A stretch of DNA of 64,000 bases, taken from NCBI GenBank assembly GCA_014378485.1, contig JACMNO010000012.1, positions 21,746 through 85,745 on the forward strand, given 5' to 3'. This DNA is from Bacteroidia bacterium (GTDB lineage: Bacteria > Bacteroidota > Bacteroidia > B-17B0 > Aurantibacillaceae). Below are positions 36,086-45,939 of this stretch, piece by piece. Positions within the stretch are counted from its first letter, which is position 1. Each line of letters begins with the position of its first letter. The notes under the pieces were generated by a model that saw nothing but the letters and a program-made list of their open reading frames with translations, ran no database searches and was not told the origin of the DNA. The position numbers and the translations under genes are program-made.

Positions 36086-37411
36086 TTAATTTTCGTTTAT
36101 CCAATTAGCACGGTCAGCAGGACTAAATTGCCATGGTGCACCATTATTTTCAAGGTTAGAAAACATGCCATTTAATTCGTTAGGCGCAGAACTTTGTTCC
36201 AGCACCAATTGCTGACGCAGACCCATAATGATTGCCAATGGATCAATATTAACCGGGCATTCCTGAACACAGGCATTACAAGTGTTGCAAGCCCAAATTT
36301 CTTCATGTTTGATATAATCTCCTAATAATGTTTTTCCGTCATCTACAAAAGTTCCGCCATTTTTATCCATGCTCTTTCCAACATCTTCCATACGGTCCCG
36401 TGTATCCATCATAATCTTTCGAGGAGACAAGGCCTTGCCCGTTATGCTCTGAGGGCAGGCGGCAGTGCAACGACCACACTCTGTGCATGAATAAGCATCC
36501 AATAAATTTTTCCAATTAAGATCAGTGATATCTTTTACTCCAAATTTAATTACCGCATTTGGATCAAGCACCGGCTGATAAGCAGGATCAAAATTGGGTT
36601 TCACCACATCAGTCACTTCAAATAAATTATCGAATTGTCCTTTTAATTTTAAATTGGAAAAATAGGTATTAGGAAATGCTAACAGGATGTGCAAATGCTT
36701 GGAAAACGGCAGATAATTCAGGAAGCTAAACACCATAATGATGTGTCCCCACCAGCCAATACGTTCAATAACATGTAAACCGGCATCAGGCATGTTTCCA
36801 TAAATCAATGGACCTAAATAGCTACTAATAGCAAGCCCAAAAGTACGGTCTCCTAAATTCTCTGCATGCGACTGGCCTCTTGAATACAAAACTTCATCAG
36901 CGCCATTCATCATAAAAATAAAAGAAATTAAAATTATTTCCATGATCAGGATAATATTGGCATCTAACTTTGGCCATCCATTCAATTCGCTTTTAACCAA
37001 ACGTGGTACTTTTAATAAATTTCTTCTGGCTAAAAATGCGATCGTACCGATGAAAGCCAAGACAGATAGTATTTCAATAAAGCTAACTATGAATGTATAA
37101 AAGCCACCTAAGGATGGCCTGAAAGCACGATGTTGTCCGGTAACGCCATCAAATACAATTTCAATTAACTCTATTTGCGTGATCACAAAAGCCGCATATA
37201 AAAATAAATGAAGAATTGCCGGGATTGGCCGTGTGAACATTTTCTTCTGACCCAAAGCCACCAATATCATCGTTTTTAAACGCTCTCCTTTGTTATCAGT
37301 AATGGAAATATCTTTTCCTAAGAGAATATTACGGCGGATTTTTTTAGAATTCAGATAAAAAAATATACTTGATCCAAGAAAAAGAACAATAAAGATGATT
37401 GATGAAATCAT
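36086..37411 (-). CDS. Membrane-bound 4Fe-4S ferredoxin-type protein (HdrC/NarI-like)
   Basis: 441 residues. The N-terminal half has about five transmembrane helices. Two 4Fe-4S motifs follow: CTECGRCTAACP near 310 and CNTCNACVQECP near 375. This matches respiratory Fe-S proteins that pair with CCG-domain partners in Bacteroidota. The gene pair follows an MCE gene, 12 bases away, in the same operon. Confidence 0.88.
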   Translation of the reverse strand: MISSIIFIVLFLGSSIFFYLNSKKIRRNILLGKDISITDNKGERLKTMILVALGQKKMFTRPIPAILHLFLYAAFVITQIELIEIVFDGVTGQHRAFRPSLGGFYTFIVSFIEILSVLAFIGTIAFLARRNLLKVPRLVKSELNGWPKLDANIILIMEIILISFIFMMNGADEVLYSRGQSHAENLGDRTFGLAISSYLGPLIYGNMPDAGLHVIERIGWWGHIIMVFSFLNYLPFSKHLHILLAFPNTYFSNLKLKGQFDNLFEVTDVVKPNFDPAYQPVLDPNAVIKFGVKDITDLNWKNLLDAYSCTECGRCTAACPQSITGKALSPRKIMMDTRDRMEDVGKSMDKNGGTFVDDGKTLLGDYIKHEEIWACNTCNACVQECPVNIDPLAIIMGLRQQLVLEQSSAPNELNGMFSNLENNGAPWQFSPADRANWINEN

Positions 37412-37423
37412 AAAGAAAATGAA

Positions 37424-38407
37424 TTATAATTTTGGTTTATTTTTATCTTTTTTGCCAAACACCGAAAAATGAATATAACGTTCCGGGTTTATACGCAGGT
37501 CTTTCATTAATTTATCCAGGTCATCACTAGCCTTATTCAGGTTATTGTATAAGGAATCATTTTTAGCCAGTTTACCAAGGGTTCCCTGCCCTGAATTAAT
37601 TTGAGCTACCAACTTGTTCAACTCTGTCAGGGTTTTATCAGCTTCCTCAATAGCACTCTTTAAATTCGATTTAGCAAGGCTGTCGGATAAAGTGCTAAAA
37701 TTACCAATGATGTTATCGATCTTGCCTGTATTTTTCTCTAACATTCCGGCAAGGCTGTTTAGCTTAGTGAGAATAGAAGAAATCTTTGCTTTTTCAGAAG
37801 CCACAAGATCATCTAATTTATAAGCAGTTTGTTCTAAACTTTGAATCGCCAACTTAATACTTTCAAACGACTTGCTTAAATTTTCGCGGGTCTTATCATT
37901 TAATACCACCTGAACAACTGTCATCACTGAATCTACTGAAGATAATAAACCTTCAATCTTTTTTTGAAGGGGTGCTAATTGCTTGCTGACAGCGGTTTTT
38001 AATCCCTCTTCTGTTTCAGCGATTAGTGTATCTCCAGATTTAACAAATTCAGTTTCATTGCTATAAATGATCTCAACAGCTTTTGAACCTAAAAGATCTG
38101 AGCTTATAGCACGCGCAATAGAATGTTTAGGAATTTGAACAACCTCAGTTAATAAAAATTTAACAAGTACACCGTATTTCCCCTTTTCATCTTGTAGTAA
38201 TGAAATTTTATTAATTTGACCAACCTTAAATCCATTAACTAAAAGTGGATTAGCCTCTATTAAGCCATCGATTTTAGGATAAACCGCATATAATTCATAC
38301 TTATCACTAAACAGGTTACGACCTTTCAGAAAATTAATTCCCCAAATAAATAAGCCTATAGCTGCCGTAATTACAATGCCTATTTTTAACTCTTTAGAAA
38401 TCTTCAC
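37424..38407 (-). CDS. MCE family (MlaD-like) lipid transport protein
   Basis: 327 residues. One N-terminal transmembrane helix (about 7-25, GIVITAAIGLFIWGINFL), then the MCE domain (about 35-115: YAVYPKIDGLIEANPLLVNGFKVGQINKI), then a long helical coiled-coil tail (residues 130-300). It is the likely periplasmic partner of MlaFE, encoded 5 kb away. Its separation from mlaEF and proximity to the Fe-S pair is usual in Bacteroidota. Confidence 0.9.
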   Translation of the reverse strand: MKISKELKIGIVITAAIGLFIWGINFLKGRNLFSDKYELYAVYPKIDGLIEANPLLVNGFKVGQINKISLLQDEKGKYGVLVKFLLTEVVQIPKHSIARAISSDLLGSKAVEIIYSNETEFVKSGDTLIAETEEGLKTAVSKQLAPLQKKIEGLLSSVDSVMTVVQVVLNDKTRENLSKSFESIKLAIQSLEQTAYKLDDLVASEKAKISSILTKLNSLAGMLEKNTGKIDNIIGNFSTLSDSLAKSNLKSAIEEADKTLTELNKLVAQINSGQGTLGKLAKNDSLYNNLNKASDDLDKLMKDLRINPERYIHFSVFGKKDKNKPKL

Positions 38408-38479
38408 AAATGAAATTTTGAACCCTCTAATATACAGATTTTTATTTAATTGAATACCTGAAAAAAAGCCGCAAAATCC

Positions 38480-39463
38480 CTATTTCTTAACAGGTAAAAT
38501 GGCTCTAAAAATGCCTTGAAATGATGTAATATTCAGTGGGAATTCTAAAAAGACATGCAAAAAACTTAAAAAATACAAGGCTTTTAACCCGATATTATAA
38601 TCAACAACATATAACGCCATAGAAAAGATCCAGATCGAAAGGGTGATCAGCAATGTTCTTTTTGGAACTTTATGCCATTGAATGATTGATGTTTTTGAGA
38701 ACCAGTTCAGGTAATGATATGTATAGGAAAAAGCAATAAAACGCATAATGATAAAACCGGCATTGGTATTATAAACGATCGTTGCAGAATCTTTTGAATT
38801 GGTTGACAATCCGAAAAAATCAATCAAAAATGTATTCAACAAATAAAACAGATCATAGCTTTTTGTAACATAAGACGATACCTGGTATTGCAAACCCGGA
38901 GCTTTGATAAGGAAGAAAGACATGGCAATGAGCCCCAAAGCAGCCACAGATAAATAGCCCGAAAATGATTTATTTTTGATCACACCATACAACATAAAAG
39001 CCCAAGTGAAAACAAATACATGAATGATAGTTGGCAGGAATACACCAACCCAAACAAAGTACATCATACCTGTGCTGGCCATCGCTATTCCGATCAGGGC
39101 GAGCAACGATAAAACAATCCTGTATAAGTTATCTTTTATCAACACAAATATGAGTGATAAAAGAAGTCCAAACAAGATGATGTTAGGGATTTGTGAATCA
39201 TTTTTTGCGGGTTGAATAAACGAGAAATAAAAAACCAACGCACACAATACGGACAGAAACACAAAATCATATTTCCCTTTGGTGAAATAATTTTTTTTAT
39301 GCAGCCAACCGATTTCCGTCAGGTAATGCAATGGCCCGAGTATAGCATAAGAAAAAAGAAACAACTCAAATGGCAGAACAAAAGCAAGGATTGCAGAAAA
39401 TATCATCAATCCAATATTGGCATAATTTATTTGATCATTATTTAAGGCTGACAGTTTTAACAA
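38480..39463 (-). CDS. Polytopic membrane protein of unknown function, possible in-frame fusion with DUF5522 upstream
   Basis: 327 residues from a TTG at 39463, with roughly eight to ten transmembrane helices. I do not recognise the family. Four histidines lie in or at helices (GPLHYLTEI, IIHVFVF, YHYLNWF, FLHVFLEFP), a layout like that of membrane metal enzymes such as Brp/Blh oxygenases; this is only a resemblance. The frame is not closed upstream: it continues without a stop to the ATG at 39706, through a DUF5522-like domain. The start at 39463 is therefore uncertain, and an in-frame TTG also occurs at 39490. Confidence 0.65.
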   Translation of the reverse strand: MLKLSALNNDQINYANIGLMIFSAILAFVLPFELFLFSYAILGPLHYLTEIGWLHKKNYFTKGKYDFVFLSVLCALVFYFSFIQPAKNDSQIPNIILFGLLLSLIFVLIKDNLYRIVLSLLALIGIAMASTGMMYFVWVGVFLPTIIHVFVFTWAFMLYGVIKNKSFSGYLSVAALGLIAMSFFLIKAPGLQYQVSSYVTKSYDLFYLLNTFLIDFFGLSTNSKDSATIVYNTNAGFIIMRFIAFSYTYHYLNWFSKTSIIQWHKVPKRTLLITLSIWIFSMALYVVDYNIGLKALYFLSFLHVFLEFPLNITSFQGIFRAILPVKK

Positions 39464-39754
<291 letters not shown>

Positions 39755-39775
39755 AAAATATAATCCCTTATTTCA

Positions 39776-40654
39776 GTGATCTCATATACCCCTGTCATCA
39801 ACCAAATTTCATACAACGGTTACCATATTGGTGTGCTGAGACTTGATTTGATTCATCCGGAAATTTCAGGAAATAAGTGGTTTAAATTAAAATACAATTT
39901 AGAACAGGCAGTAAAAGAAAATAAAAACACCATCATAACTTTTGGTGGAGCATTCTCCAATCATATTGCAGCCACATCCATTGCCTGTAAATTAGCCGGT
40001 TTAAAAAGTTTTGGTATTATTCGTGGAGAAGAAACTTCAGCCAACAACCCTACCCTATCCTTTGCTAATAAAAATGGGATGGAATTGTTATTTGTAAGCA
40101 GGGATGAATACTCACAAAAAAAAGACAGTGGTTATTTACAAAGATTGCGGTATATGTATCCTGAAGCTTACATTATCCCTGAAGGTGGCGATAATCAATT
40201 AGGACAAAAAGGCTGCGAAGAAATTTTGACAAAAAAGATGTCGGATTATACAACTATTTTTTGCGCGCACGGAACAGGAACTACTTATAAAGGCATTTCA
40301 AAATCATTATTACCGGAACAGAATATAGTAGCGATTAATGTGTTGAATTTTGAAGCCAAGGCAGAAGAAGCGCAAACCGAAATATTAAATAACTACCATT
40401 TTGGAGGATACGCTAAGCACACTAAAGAATTGCTGGATTTTAAATCCTGGTTTGAAGAAACATATTCCATACCGTTGGATTATGTGTACACAAGTAAATT
40501 ATTTTTTGCTGTTTTTGATCTGTTGAAGCAAAACAAATTAAATCAAGAGCAGAAAATTTTAATCATTCATTCCGGTGGATTACAGGGAAATGCTGGCTAT
40601 GAACAACGTTATAACCTGAATCCTAAACGCCATGTAAATGATGCCCAGGGATAA
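39776..40654 (+). CDS. PLP-dependent ACC deaminase/D-cysteine desulfhydrase family protein
   Basis: 292 residues from a GTG start. SGNKWFKLKY at 31-40 contains the PLP Lys34, followed by FGGAFSNHIAA (phosphate and substrate loop). The C-terminal IIHSGGLQGNAGY closes the PLP site. The family includes 1-aminocyclopropane-1-carboxylate deaminase and D-cysteine desulfhydrase; the substrate cannot be told apart here. The 3' end overlaps the convergent gene at 40609..41532 by 46 bases. Confidence 0.88.
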   Translation: MISYTPVINQISYNGYHIGVLRLDLIHPEISGNKWFKLKYNLEQAVKENKNTIITFGGAFSNHIAATSIACKLAGLKSFGIIRGEETSANNPTLSFANKNGMELLFVSRDEYSQKKDSGYLQRLRYMYPEAYIIPEGGDNQLGQKGCEEILTKKMSDYTTIFCAHGTGTTYKGISKSLLPEQNIVAINVLNFEAKAEEAQTEILNNYHFGGYAKHTKELLDFKSWFEETYSIPLDYVYTSKLFFAVFDLLKQNKLNQEQKILIIHSGGLQGNAGYEQRYNLNPKRHVNDAQG

Positions 40655-41532
40655 ACCTGTTTAGTGTCAAAAGCACCACTGTTGGCATATTTTACAGAAA
40701 GTTTAAAGAAGCCAACGCCAAACCCCAGAGTGCTGGTCATTTTTCTTCCACGGCTCCTGAAAATACCATTTTGTAGCTGAAAAGTTAAGCCTTCAATCCC
40801 ACCCAGCGTCATATCGGTTCCATACCTTATCCGTGGACCAAAATAATATTTTAATTTAGGCTTTAAGTCATAGTAATAACTCACATCAATTCCTGTAATA
40901 AAACCTGTTCCAACATTTCGTTTAACATTTGAATTAGTACTGTTGTTATTTGAAGAGGAGGAATTGGAATAAGACGAACTGGAATTAGTATTAGTAGAGG
41001 AGGAATTAGTGTTAGAAGAATTTTCAGCTAAAAATCCAAGCCCGTCGTATGTTAAACTAAGCGGAATTTTTATACCCATGGATTTATTGGCTAGTAACCG
41101 CTCATAGGAAATTGTTAAACGTCCTAAAACTATTTCCGGAATATAAAACCCCAGGATATTATTTCCCAATAAAGCTTCTTCTTTTTTCCATTCCGCCATT
41201 TTTCTGTCTTTGCGCTGCTGCCTAGTTTCATTAAGTTCGGGAGAGGCATTATAATTCACCTCATTATTCATTACTTTAAAATCTGTAGCGGCTTGTTCCT
41301 TACTAAACATATAAACGGAGCCTGACTGATATTCAGCCAACAAAACATCATTTTTTAATATGGTGATTAAGGGTGCAGTTGCCGAATCCTTATAACTGAT
41401 TGTTTTTTCAGAGATCGCCATGATCTTGCAAGGAATAATTTTTCCGTTTCTCAAAAAAACTTTATCCTGAGCCAAAACACTTATAGCCACAAAAAATGAC
41501 ATCATAAGAAAAATATGTGCTTTATATTTCAT
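40609..41532 (-). CDS. Secreted or outer-membrane protein with Ser/Asn-rich linker
   Basis: 307 residues. A signal peptide is visible (MKYKAHIFLMMSFFVAISVLAQ). Next comes a short beta domain (KVFLRNGKIIPCKIMAISEKTISYKD), shared with the upstream neighbour. Then an outer-membrane-barrel-like C-terminal half is interrupted by a Ser/Asn/Thr tract of about 30 residues (near 175-205). The last 46 bases overlap the stop region of the convergent ACC deaminase gene. It lies 6 bases downstream of 41539..42402; the pair may form one surface complex. Confidence 0.7.
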   Translation of the reverse strand: MKYKAHIFLMMSFFVAISVLAQDKVFLRNGKIIPCKIMAISEKTISYKDSATAPLITILKNDVLLAEYQSGSVYMFSKEQAATDFKVMNNEVNYNASPELNETRQQRKDRKMAEWKKEEALLGNNILGFYIPEIVLGRLTISYERLLANKSMGIKIPLSLTYDGLGFLAENSSNTNSSSTNTNSSSSYSNSSSSNNNSTNSNVKRNVGTGFITGIDVSYYYDLKPKLKYYFGPRIRYGTDMTLGGIEGLTFQLQNGIFRSRGRKMTSTLGFGVGFFKLSVKYANSGAFDTKQVYPWASFTWRLGFRL

Positions 41533-41538
41533 TGTAAT

Positions 41539-42402
41539 TTAAAAACGGTATCCAAAACAATAACCTAAATAAACTTTTGGAACTCCCATATATTGAGGCT
41601 TTAATTCCACAGAATTTACGGGGGCACCAATAGAGCCAAATAATTTAAAATTAAAATTAGGGGATACTTTAAACACCCAACCATTCGAGATCATGATGGC
41701 TAACTGGTATGCGCTGGCATTATCATATTTCTTTTGGTTATTGGCTATATCCACTACATTACGATAATCATAACTCATATACTTTGCAAACAATCCAATA
41801 AAATACTGAACACGCTTTGTATTTCTCGGCATAAAATTTATTCCAAAACCGGCGTCATATTTTTTCTTCGCATTATCCTTTGAATCTGCAATAAATAAGT
41901 TTAACCCACCCATTCGTGAATTAAAACTGTAGCCTCCTAAAAAGCTTAATGATAAATGATTTTTACAAAAATCTCTGTCATACATCAAGGTTACATCACC
42001 ATTAGCGAGAGCCAAAGCATTAATAGACAGCATATTATTATTCAAATAATATAAATTGAATTCTTTTTTTTCTGCAGGTTTACCTTTTTCCGATGGTTTT
42101 GTATTATCAGATGGCCTCACATAAGATACTGTCGGCTCCGTTTTTGGCGCAATAGTATTCGGGTTAGAATTTATCACATCAGTTGAGCCATTTGAATACT
42201 GAATCAATACCACATCCGTTTTTGCAATAACATACGTAGGACCTTCCAGGTTATTAAAATCTTTATACTTGATTTCTTTCGTATTTATTTCTGAAACTTT
42301 CCCCTGTATTTTATTGCCTGATGTTGTATACAAAACATCCTGACTAATTCCCTGAGATAGAGAAAGTAATGCGACAAAAAGTGTAAAAACCAGGATTCTC
42401 AT
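41539..42402 (-). CDS. Secreted or outer-membrane protein, paralogue of the next gene
   Basis: 287 residues from the ATG at 42402, which gives a clean signal peptide (MRILVFTLFVALLSLSQGISQ). An upstream start at 42480 would add a hydrophobic stretch that fits less well. The domain after the signal (DVLYTTSGNKIQGKVSEINTKEIKYKD, then a PTYVIAKTDVVLIQYSNGS segment) is the same as in 40609..41532. A Pro/Lys/Glu-rich linker follows, then a probable barrel. Function unknown. Confidence 0.7.
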   Translation of the reverse strand: MRILVFTLFVALLSLSQGISQDVLYTTSGNKIQGKVSEINTKEIKYKDFNNLEGPTYVIAKTDVVLIQYSNGSTDVINSNPNTIAPKTEPTVSYVRPSDNTKPSEKGKPAEKKEFNLYYLNNNMLSINALALANGDVTLMYDRDFCKNHLSLSFLGGYSFNSRMGGLNLFIADSKDNAKKKYDAGFGINFMPRNTKRVQYFIGLFAKYMSYDYRNVVDIANNQKKYDNASAYQLAIMISNGWVFKVSPNFNFKLFGSIGAPVNSVELKPQYMGVPKVYLGYCFGYRF

Positions 42403-42533
42403 TTGTTTATTAATAACAAGGTTAAAAATATACAATAAATATGATAAAAACACTTTTATTCCGGATTGATTAGCTTGCATAATTATATAATAATTGAGGC
42501 AATTTCATTACTTTAGTAAACTTAAAGAACCTC

Positions 42534-43979
42534 ATGTTTAAACTTAAAAATTACATCAATGGCGAGCTAGCAGAACCTGCCTCCAACCAGTATATCGATA
42601 ATTACGATCCTTCACGTGGAGTGGTTTATTCCCTGATACCGGATAGTGATGAGCGTGATGCTGAAAAAGCAATAGCCGCTGCTAAAGAAGCTTTTAAAAC
42701 ATGGAGTGTAACTCCTAAAGAAACACGCTCAAAATACTTATTAAAAATAGCTTCCCTGATTGAAGACCAGTTAAATGACTTAGCTGTAGCAGAAAGTTTA
42801 GATAACGGCAAACCTTTGCATTTGGCTAAAACAGTAGACATACCACGAGCAGCAGCAAATTTTCATTTTTACGGAACCGGTATTTTACATTATGCGGCCA
42901 ATGCCCATAGCATGGAAGACACTGCCATTAATTATACCATACGACAACCTGTTGGTGTGGCAGGCTGCATCTCTCCCTGGAATTTACCTTTGTATTTATT
43001 TAGTTGGAAAATTGCTCCGGCCTTAGCTGCAGGTTGTACCGTTGTGGCCAAGCCTTCTGAAATAACACCTATGACGGCTTATTTGTTATCAGAGATTTGT
43101 ATTAAAGCAGGCTTGCCTAAAGGTGTTTTAAATATAATACATGGTTACGGACATAAAGTTGGTAATGCAATAGTAAGTAGCAAAGACGTACCATTAATTT
43201 CTTTTACCGGAGGAACTAAAACCGGTGCAGGTATTGCCAGTATTGCCGCTCCTATGTTTAAAAAATTATCATTAGAGTTAGGTGGTAAAAATCCTAATAT
43301 CATTTTTGCAGATTGCGATTATGAAAAAATGCTGTCTACAACAATGCTTTCATCTTTCGCCAACCAGGGTCAGATTTGTTTGTGCGGTTCACGGATTTTT
43401 GTAGAACGTTCCATTTACGAAAAATTCAAAACCGATTTTGTAGCGAAGACTCAAAAATTATTAGTGGGCGCTCCCTTAGATGAAAAAACAAAAATTGGTG
43501 CTGTTGTTTCGAAATCGCATATGGAAAAAATTCTTTCCTATGTTGATTTAGCTAAAGAGGAAGGTGGCACTGTGTTATGCGGAGGAAAACAAGCCAAAGT
43601 AAGCGGGGAATTTGAGAATGGTTATTACTTAGAACCAACCATCATAGAAGGATTAAGTTATGATTGCAGAACCAACCAGGAAGAAATATTTGGGCCGGTT
43701 GTAACGATCATGCCTTTTGATACAGAAGAAGAAGTGCTGAAATATGCTAACTCTACTCAGTATGGTTTAGCCTCTGTTTTATGGACGCAGGACATTACTA
43801 AAGCCAACCGTGTAGCACTAGATTTGCACACAGGAATTGTGTGGATTAACTGCTGGTTATTGCGTGATCTCCGAACGCCATTTGGCGGAGTTAAATCATC
43901 AGGTGTAGGAAGAGAAGGTGGCTTTGAAGCCCTTGATTTTTTTACAGAACCTAAGAATGTATGTGTGAAATTAAAGTAG
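42534..43979 (+). CDS. Aldehyde dehydrogenase, likely 2-aminomuconic semialdehyde dehydrogenase
   Basis: 481 residues. NAD-binding and catalytic motifs of the ALDH family are present: SPWNLPLYLFSWKIAPALAAG, the Glu in LELGGKNPNIIF and the Cys in GQICLCGSRIF. Length and sequence resemble the AMSDH/hydroxymuconic semialdehyde branch. The RidA-like gene at 45489 fits this assignment, because together they catalyse successive steps of the kynurenine/2-aminomuconate path. The other genes of that path are not in this window. Confidence 0.85.
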   Translation: MFKLKNYINGELAEPASNQYIDNYDPSRGVVYSLIPDSDERDAEKAIAAAKEAFKTWSVTPKETRSKYLLKIASLIEDQLNDLAVAESLDNGKPLHLAKTVDIPRAAANFHFYGTGILHYAANAHSMEDTAINYTIRQPVGVAGCISPWNLPLYLFSWKIAPALAAGCTVVAKPSEITPMTAYLLSEICIKAGLPKGVLNIIHGYGHKVGNAIVSSKDVPLISFTGGTKTGAGIASIAAPMFKKLSLELGGKNPNIIFADCDYEKMLSTTMLSSFANQGQICLCGSRIFVERSIYEKFKTDFVAKTQKLLVGAPLDEKTKIGAVVSKSHMEKILSYVDLAKEEGGTVLCGGKQAKVSGEFENGYYLEPTIIEGLSYDCRTNQEEIFGPVVTIMPFDTEEEVLKYANSTQYGLASVLWTQDITKANRVALDLHTGIVWINCWLLRDLRTPFGGVKSSGVGREGGFEALDFFTEPKNVCVKLK

Positions 43980-44076
43980 GAGGATAATAGACTAAAGACA
44001 CAAGATAAAAGATTGGTTATAATTTAAACAAAAACTTATATGTCCTTTTATGACTTATATGGTTCAATAAATCAAC

Positions 44077-45117
44077 ATGCTAGAAAATAAAGAAAGAACA
44101 GAATTAACAACGCTTGGAGAATTTGGATTAATCAAACACTTAACTGAACATGTTGAGATCCACAATGAATCATCCGTTAAAGGAATTGGCGATGATGCGG
44201 CTGTTATAAAATATGATAATGAAAAACATACGTTGGTCTCAACCGATATGTTGGTTGAAGGCGTGCATTTCGATCTGACTTATGTTCCATTAAAACATTT
44301 AGGTTATAAAGCGATTACCGTAAACCTGTCTGATATTTGTGCGATGAACGGCTCACCGAAGCAGGTGACAGTAAGCATTGCAGCATCCAATCGTTTTTCG
44401 GTAGAAGCACTGGAAGAATTATATGCAGGAATGTTATTTGCCTGCAATAAATATAAAGTAGATCTGATTGGTGGTGATACAACCTCTACCACCAGTGGTT
44501 TGGTTATCAGTATTACAGTGATAGGGGAAGCAGATAAAGATGCAATTGTTTACAGGAATGGTGCTAAAGAAAAAGACTTGTTATGTGTGAGCGGAGATTT
44601 GGGCGGAGCTTATATGGGTCTTCAGGTTTTAGAAAGAGAAAAATTTGTTTTTAAAGACAATCCGGGCATTCAACCAGACCTGGTAGGTAACGACTATATT
44701 TTAGAACGCCAGTTAAAACCCGAAGCCAGAGTTGATATTATTGATTTGTTAAAAGGTTTAGGTGTAAAACCAACAAGCATGATCGATGTGAGCGATGGAC
44801 TTGCTTCCGAGTTGATGCATATTTGCACACAATCAGAATTAGGATGTGAATTGTACGAAGATAAAATTCCGTTAGATCCTCAAACATTTGACAGGGCACG
44901 TGAATTTAATTTAGATCCAACGGTTTGCGCACTAAGTGGTGGCGAAGACTATGAATTATTATTTACTGTACCCATGGCAGATTATGATAAAATAAAACAC
45001 TTGCCTGATTTTACAATCATCGGACACATGACTGCTAAAGAAAGTGGTGTAAACTTAATTGCCAAAGCAGGAACAGTTCATCCGATTACAGCTCAAGGCT
45101 GGAACGCATTTAAATAA
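44077..45117 (+). CDS. thiL: Thiamine-monophosphate kinase
   Basis: 346 residues, the ThiL length. GIGDDAAVIKYD near the N-terminus and VSTDMLVEGVHFDL are the ATP and Mg motifs, and GVKPTSMIDVSDGLASEL marks the second domain. ThiL phosphorylates thiamine monophosphate to the active diphosphate. It follows the aldehyde dehydrogenase gene by about 100 bases. Confidence 0.93.
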   Translation: MLENKERTELTTLGEFGLIKHLTEHVEIHNESSVKGIGDDAAVIKYDNEKHTLVSTDMLVEGVHFDLTYVPLKHLGYKAITVNLSDICAMNGSPKQVTVSIAASNRFSVEALEELYAGMLFACNKYKVDLIGGDTTSTTSGLVISITVIGEADKDAIVYRNGAKEKDLLCVSGDLGGAYMGLQVLEREKFVFKDNPGIQPDLVGNDYILERQLKPEARVDIIDLLKGLGVKPTSMIDVSDGLASELMHICTQSELGCELYEDKIPLDPQTFDRAREFNLDPTVCALSGGEDYELLFTVPMADYDKIKHLPDFTIIGHMTAKESGVNLIAKAGTVHPITAQGWNAFK

Positions 45118-45124
45118 TCGAACC

Positions 45125-45466
45125 ATGAAAAAAATTATTTTTATACTATTAACGAGTCTTGCATGTTTGGCTTGCGATTCCAAAAAGACCAGCATTGCGG
45201 GAACAGTTGTGGACAAAGCAACCGGCGAGGGCGTTGCTAATGTTTTGGTAAGCTATATTCAATGTAAAGAAAATGGCGAAGATTGCACTGAAATGATCAT
45301 AGGGCAAATGTACACCTTACAAGATGGCAGTTTTAAGATCGATCAGAAACGTGCCAACAAATCAAAAACAAGATGGGTAACGGTGCATAATGGCACTAAA
45401 AAAATAGCACAGATTGATAACGTTAGTTTAATGGATAAAAGCATCAGAATAGAAGTAACACTTTAA
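45125..45466 (+). CDS. Small lipoprotein with a carboxypeptidase regulatory-like fold
   Basis: 113 residues from the ATG at 45125, 7 bases after thiL. The signal peptide ends with the lipobox LACLACDS. SIAGTVVDKATGEGVANVLVSYI resembles a CarboxypepD_reg-like beta-sandwich common in Bacteroidota lipoproteins. Role unknown. Confidence 0.8.
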   Translation: MKKIIFILLTSLACLACDSKKTSIAGTVVDKATGEGVANVLVSYIQCKENGEDCTEMIIGQMYTLQDGSFKIDQKRANKSKTRWVTVHNGTKKIAQIDNVSLMDKSIRIEVTL

Positions 45467-45488
45467 TATTAATTTTTAAGTTTAAAAC

Positions 45489-45911
45489 ATGAGCAAAGAC
45501 AATTCAATCGAATCATCCAAAGCACCGGAGCCGGTAGGTTTATACCCTCACGCACGCCGGGTTGGCAATTTACTGTTTTTAAGTGGTGTTGGTCCCCGTG
45601 AACGAGGCATAAAAAAAATACCGGGTGTTGAATTGGATGAAAATGGAAAAATCACTTCTTATGATATCGAAGCACAATGCCATTCTGTTTTCAGAAACAT
45701 AAAATACATTTTAGAAGATTCAGGCAGCAGCTGGGATAAAATTGTGGACGTGCAGGTTTTTTTAACCAACATGAAAGACGATTTTCCGAAATACAATAAA
45801 CTGTGGGCTGAATATTTTAAAGAGAATCCTCCATGCCGCACGACTATTGAGATCAATTGTCTGCCTACACCTATTGCTATAGAGCTGAAAGTGATTGCGA
45901 CTGTTGAATAA
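45489..45911 (+). CDS. RidA family protein, probable 2-aminomuconate deaminase
   Basis: 140 residues. The family core is FLSGVGPRERG near 28-38, VQVFLTNMKDDFPKYNKLWAEYF and the conserved Arg in CRTTIEINCLP. Proteins of this subgroup with an N-terminal PVGLYPHARRVG extension are 2-aminomuconate deaminases. The nearby ALDH supports this. The gene is followed by the unrelated mrr gene. Confidence 0.85.
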   Translation: MSKDNSIESSKAPEPVGLYPHARRVGNLLFLSGVGPRERGIKKIPGVELDENGKITSYDIEAQCHSVFRNIKYILEDSGSSWDKIVDVQVFLTNMKDDFPKYNKLWAEYFKENPPCRTTIEINCLPTPIAIELKVIATVE

Positions 45912-45939
45912 TTAGACTATTATTTTAAGTATAGAATGT

